Part shown: positions 4,345 through 5,739 of the stretch, in pieces
Layout: each line of letters starts with the position of its first letter
How positions within the stretch are numbered: the first letter of the stretch is position 1
Made by a program: the position numbers and the translations under genes
Source: Candidatus Pacearchaeota archaeon
Lineage (GTDB): Archaea > Nanobdellota > Nanobdellia > Pacearchaeales > GW2011-AR1
Assembly (NCBI GenBank): GCA_018303895.1
Contig: JAGVXJ010000057.1
Coordinates: 1-5,739, forward strand
Length of the DNA: 5,739 nt
Reading direction: 5' to 3'
The notes under the pieces: model-generated
Told to the model about the DNA's origin: nothing
The model's input: only the letters and a program-made list of their open reading frames with translations
Database searches by the model: none

Positions 4345-4660
4345 CAATAATAATACTTGGATAATAATATTAGTGGTTGTTGTTCTTGCCTTAGTATTTT
4401 TTGGAGGATATGGAATGATGGGCTTTAGCGGGGGGATGATGCAAGGATACTATGGATTTGGTTGGTTATTTGGGATCATCGCGCTTATCGCAGCAATATG
4501 GGTTATTTATGATGTGCTTGTAAACAACAAAAAGTTATCTGATGGAATGAAAGTTCTTTGGGTAATTTGCGCGGTGTTTTTTAGCATAATCACAGCAGTG
4601 ATTTATTTTTTAGTTGGAAGAAATAATCAGAATGATTTATTTAGAGGAAATAGGAGATAA
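4334..4660 (+). CDS. Membrane protein with PLD-nuclease N-terminal-like (PLDc_N) domain, 108 residues
   Basis: Three membrane helices are visible: about 9-25 (WIIILVVVVLALVFFGG), 43-61 (GWLFGIIALIAAIWVIYDVL) and 74-95 (VLWVICAVFFSIITAVIYFLV). Between the first two is a Gly/Met-rich stretch (GMMGFSGGMMQGYYGFG). The second half, WVIYDVL - charged linker - LSDGMKVLW - hydrophobic - IYFLVGR, follows the PLDc_N pattern, a two-helix membrane module found alone in many small proteins and at the N-terminus of some phospholipase D or cardiolipin synthase proteins. No HKD catalytic motif is present, so no enzyme activity is implied. GGAG at 4324-4327 with a 6-base spacer sets the start, and the gene begins inside the end of the previous one. 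The Asn-rich N-terminus (NNNNN) is unusual. The function of stand-alone PLDc_N proteins is not known to me. Confidence 0.8.
   Translation: MTNNNNNTWIIILVVVVLALVFFGGYGMMGFSGGMMQGYYGFGWLFGIIALIAAIWVIYDVLVNNKKLSDGMKVLWVICAVFFSIITAVIYFLVGRNNQNDLFRGNRR
4653..4656 (+). promoter_or_regulatory. Shine-Dalgarno GGAG that decides the 4665 start
   Basis: GGAG lies 8 bases before the ATG at 4665 and just before the stop of the previous gene. The leader AGGAGATAAAAAT is nearly the same as the one before 4334. An earlier in-frame ATG at 4614 lies deep in the previous gene, has no such site, and would put a charged stretch before the membrane helix. Confidence 0.55.
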
Positions 4661-4664
4661 AAAT

Positions 4665-4871
4665 ATGAAAAGTTCAAAAATAATTATAGTGATTGGGGTT
4701 ATCCTTTTAGCGTTGCTGGTTTGGGGGCTAATCGGAAGTTCCGAAGCTGCTAAACTTGGAACTAATTGCGATATTGGAATTGGCAAAGACGGAAGCGCAT
4801 TTTGCTGGAAGTGGCATCAAAATATTCTTGGAGAAATTGGAGATGAAATAAATCAGGCGGTGAATGGATAA
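4665..4871 (+). CDS. Small membrane-anchored protein with two cysteines, 68 residues
   Basis: A short basic start (MKSSK) is followed by one hydrophobic helix at about 6-23 (IIIVIGVILLALLVWGLI), either a signal anchor or an uncleaved signal peptide, and then a polar domain of about 45 residues that is probably outside the membrane. That domain has NCDIGIGKDGSAFCWKW, with Cys35 and Cys47 spaced to form a disulfide or bind a metal, and an amphipathic helix, ILGEIGDEINQAV (54-66). The ATG at 4665 is chosen over 4614 because of the ribosome binding site and because the helix then sits at the N-terminus. It follows the PLDc_N gene by 4 bases and overlaps or abuts the next gene, so it is in the operon. 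No family is recognised with certainty. Confidence 0.75.
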   Translation: MKSSKIIIVIGVILLALLVWGLIGSSEAAKLGTNCDIGIGKDGSAFCWKWHQNILGEIGDEINQAVNG

Positions 4872-5358
4872 AATGGAACAAACAAAAGAAGACAAATTAG
4901 ATGAAATAACAAGTTGCATAAATCAAAAAGATAGTTTATACTATATACATAGAGAAGACGCTGCGCGATTTGAAGGTGAGAGCAAGAAAGAAGGGAAAGA
5001 CACAATTCCGATAATGACTTATGGAGATTACATAATATATTTGAAAGCAGATTGTTCTAATATTCCGAATATTCCTTTATCAAAGTTTAATTACACATCT
5101 GGGACATTTGAAAAAAAATGGGGCCCTGAACATAAAACAATTATCTTAACACCGAATCATTCTAGCATTAGAAAAGTTGAAATTGAAATTCAGGGAATTG
5201 ACATTCATAATATGAAGTTACTTCCTGACAAGACTGGTGATGTGATTGAAGATACAGCTAAAATAAAAATAACAAGACATTATCGGTTTGCTGAAGGAGA
5301 TTCTGAAAACAAAGAAGATTCTGCTTCTGCATCTCCTGGCGAAACTGAAGCAAGATAA
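4864..5358 (+). CDS. Soluble uncharacterised protein, about 161-164 residues
   Basis: No membrane segment or signal peptide is seen. After a charged N-terminal region (1-50) there are several likely beta strands: IMTYGDYIIYLKAD (50-63), KTIILTP (91-97), RKVEIEIQGIDIHNMKLL (103-120) and DTAKIKITRHYRF (130-142). The tail (143-164) is acidic and low in complexity (EGDSENKEDSASASPGETEAR). The strand-rich middle could be a beta-sandwich or barrel, but I do not recognise a family. The ATG at 4864 overlaps the previous gene by 8 bases; an in-frame ATG at 4873 begins 2 bases after that gene's stop. Neither has a clear ribosome binding site, so re-initiation after the previous stop is likely. It is the only non-membrane product of this operon in the window and might act on the inner face as a partner of the small membrane proteins, which is inference. 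Confidence 0.7.
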   Translation: MDKMEQTKEDKLDEITSCINQKDSLYYIHREDAARFEGESKKEGKDTIPIMTYGDYIIYLKADCSNIPNIPLSKFNYTSGTFEKKWGPEHKTIILTPNHSSIRKVEIEIQGIDIHNMKLLPDKTGDVIEDTAKIKITRHYRFAEGDSENKEDSASASPGETEAR

Positions 5359-5370
5359 TTCTTAGAATTA
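5356..5370. promoter_or_regulatory. 15-base palindrome before the permease gene
   Basis: TAATTCT-T-AGAATTA has perfect 7-base arms around one central base. It begins with the stop codon of the previous gene and ends 5 bases before the ATG of the permease. A hairpin loop of one base is not possible, so it would fold as TAATTC/GAATTA with a 3-base loop, or act as a DNA operator. AT-rich palindromes of this size can occur by chance. Confidence 0.3.
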
Positions 5371-5375
5371 CCCAA

Positions 5376-5739
5376 ATGAAAATAGATAACCAATACAAAA
5401 AGATAGTTCCCTTCATATTTTTTGCGCTAGCGTTAGTTCTCTTATTTATGCTTGTTCGCCCGATGATAACTATTCTTTTGGGCAGTGTTCTTCTTGCGTA
5501 TATTTCTTTTCCTTTGTATAAAAAGATATTTAAAAGAATACCAAATAAATCTGTTTCAATTATTTTATCCTTGCTAATTATTGTTATTCTCATATTAATT
5601 CCCTTTGCTTTTTTAGCTTTCGGAATCGCACAGCAAGGATTTTATTTCTATGATTCTTTGTCAGATAATATTGAGAAAGGAGCTTTGTTTGGTTTTTCGT
5701 GCACGAGCGCAGATTCAAAAGTATGTTTTTATCTTAATC
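5376..5739 (+). CDS. AI-2E family (UPF0118/PerM-like) permease, N-terminal 121 residues (cut by window edge)
   Basis: This is a multi-pass membrane protein with the N-terminal signature of the AI-2E/PerM family. Two hydrophobic helices (about 9-26 and 28-44, with the break at RPM) end in AYISFPLYKKIFKRIPNKS (43-61), the conserved basic turn after the first helix pair. A long helix follows (62-85, IILSLLIIVILILIPFAFLAFG), and then an extracytoplasmic loop that begins near QQGFYFYD and carries two cysteines (SCTSADSKVC, 106-115). The family has about 330-370 residues and seven or eight helices, so roughly two thirds is beyond the right edge. Members export diverse small solutes, or Na+ in exchange for protons; the substrate cannot be told. 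The start at 5376 lies 17 bases after the previous stop, has no ribosome binding site, and is preceded by a palindrome. Confidence 0.85.
   Translation, partial: MKIDNQYKKIVPFIFFALALVLLFMLVRPMITILLGSVLLAYISFPLYKKIFKRIPNKSVSIILSLLIIVILILIPFAFLAFGIAQQGFYFYDSLSDNIEKGALFGFSCTSADSKVCFYLN

Noticed and set aside
4614..4664. Longer start for the two-Cys protein
   Set aside because: It adds 17 charged residues before the membrane helix, lies inside the previous gene and lacks a ribosome binding site; 4665 has GGAG.
4728..4919. 63-codon minus-strand frame opposite the small two-Cys protein gene
   Set aside because: It is antisense to genes with good ribosome binding sites and membrane signatures, and has no promoter or ribosome binding site.
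5258..5593. 111-codon minus-strand frame opposite the permease start
   Set aside because: It is antisense to a clear AI-2E family N-terminus; hydrophobic codons read backwards explain its openness.

Overview
The window looks like chromosomal DNA from a small-genome, AT-rich archaeon, most likely of the DPANN group (Woesearchaeota/Pacearchaeota/Nanoarchaeota-like). The reasons are: (a) several genes have an archaeal TATA-like box (TTTATATA, TTTTTATA, TATAAAAA) about 23-32 bases before the start codon with no ribosome binding site, as in leaderless archaeal mRNAs, while internal operon genes have GGAG/GGAGG sites; (b) base composition is low in GC and the proteins are rich in Lys, Ile, Asn and Glu; (c) the small membrane proteins and the AI-2E-type permease resemble sets seen in such genomes. 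The lineage is an inference, because no rRNA or ribosomal protein gene is present.

Left two thirds, minus strand (3660 down to 1): a DNA-processing and probable restriction or defence block. In transcription order it holds a RecB/AddB/Cas4-like PD-(D/E)XK nuclease with an iron-sulfur cysteine set, split by a one-base frameshift near 3161; a 155-residue unknown protein coupled to it by an ATGA overlap; an odd segment at about 1712-2008 that is either a 98-codon ORF or a GC-rich plus-strand RNA gene; a 159-residue PD-(D/E)XK endonuclease-like protein with a strong ribosome binding site; a 57-residue charged coiled-coil protein; and the N-terminal half of a Type III Mod-like adenine methyltransferase that runs off the left edge. 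Any Res or other partner of Mod would lie beyond the left edge.

Right third, plus strand (3765 to 5739): a divergent, tightly packed operon of small membrane proteins behind one TATA box. It holds a DUF1328-like single-helix protein, a two-helix protein, a three-helix protein with a PLD-nuclease N-terminal-like (PLDc_N) membrane domain, a one-helix surface-facing protein with two cysteines, a soluble unknown protein, and the start of an AI-2E family permease cut by the right edge. The genes overlap or lie 2-22 bases apart, which suggests co-transcription and a shared envelope role.

The most unusual stretch is 1830-2000. It has a perfect inverted repeat, tandem TTTAAATA boxes, a GC-rich block of about 80 bases (roughly 57% GC by hand count) with a foldable hairpin, and a T-rich tail. 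On the plus strand these are in the order expected for a small RNA gene, set inside a minus-strand nuclease/methyltransferase cluster.
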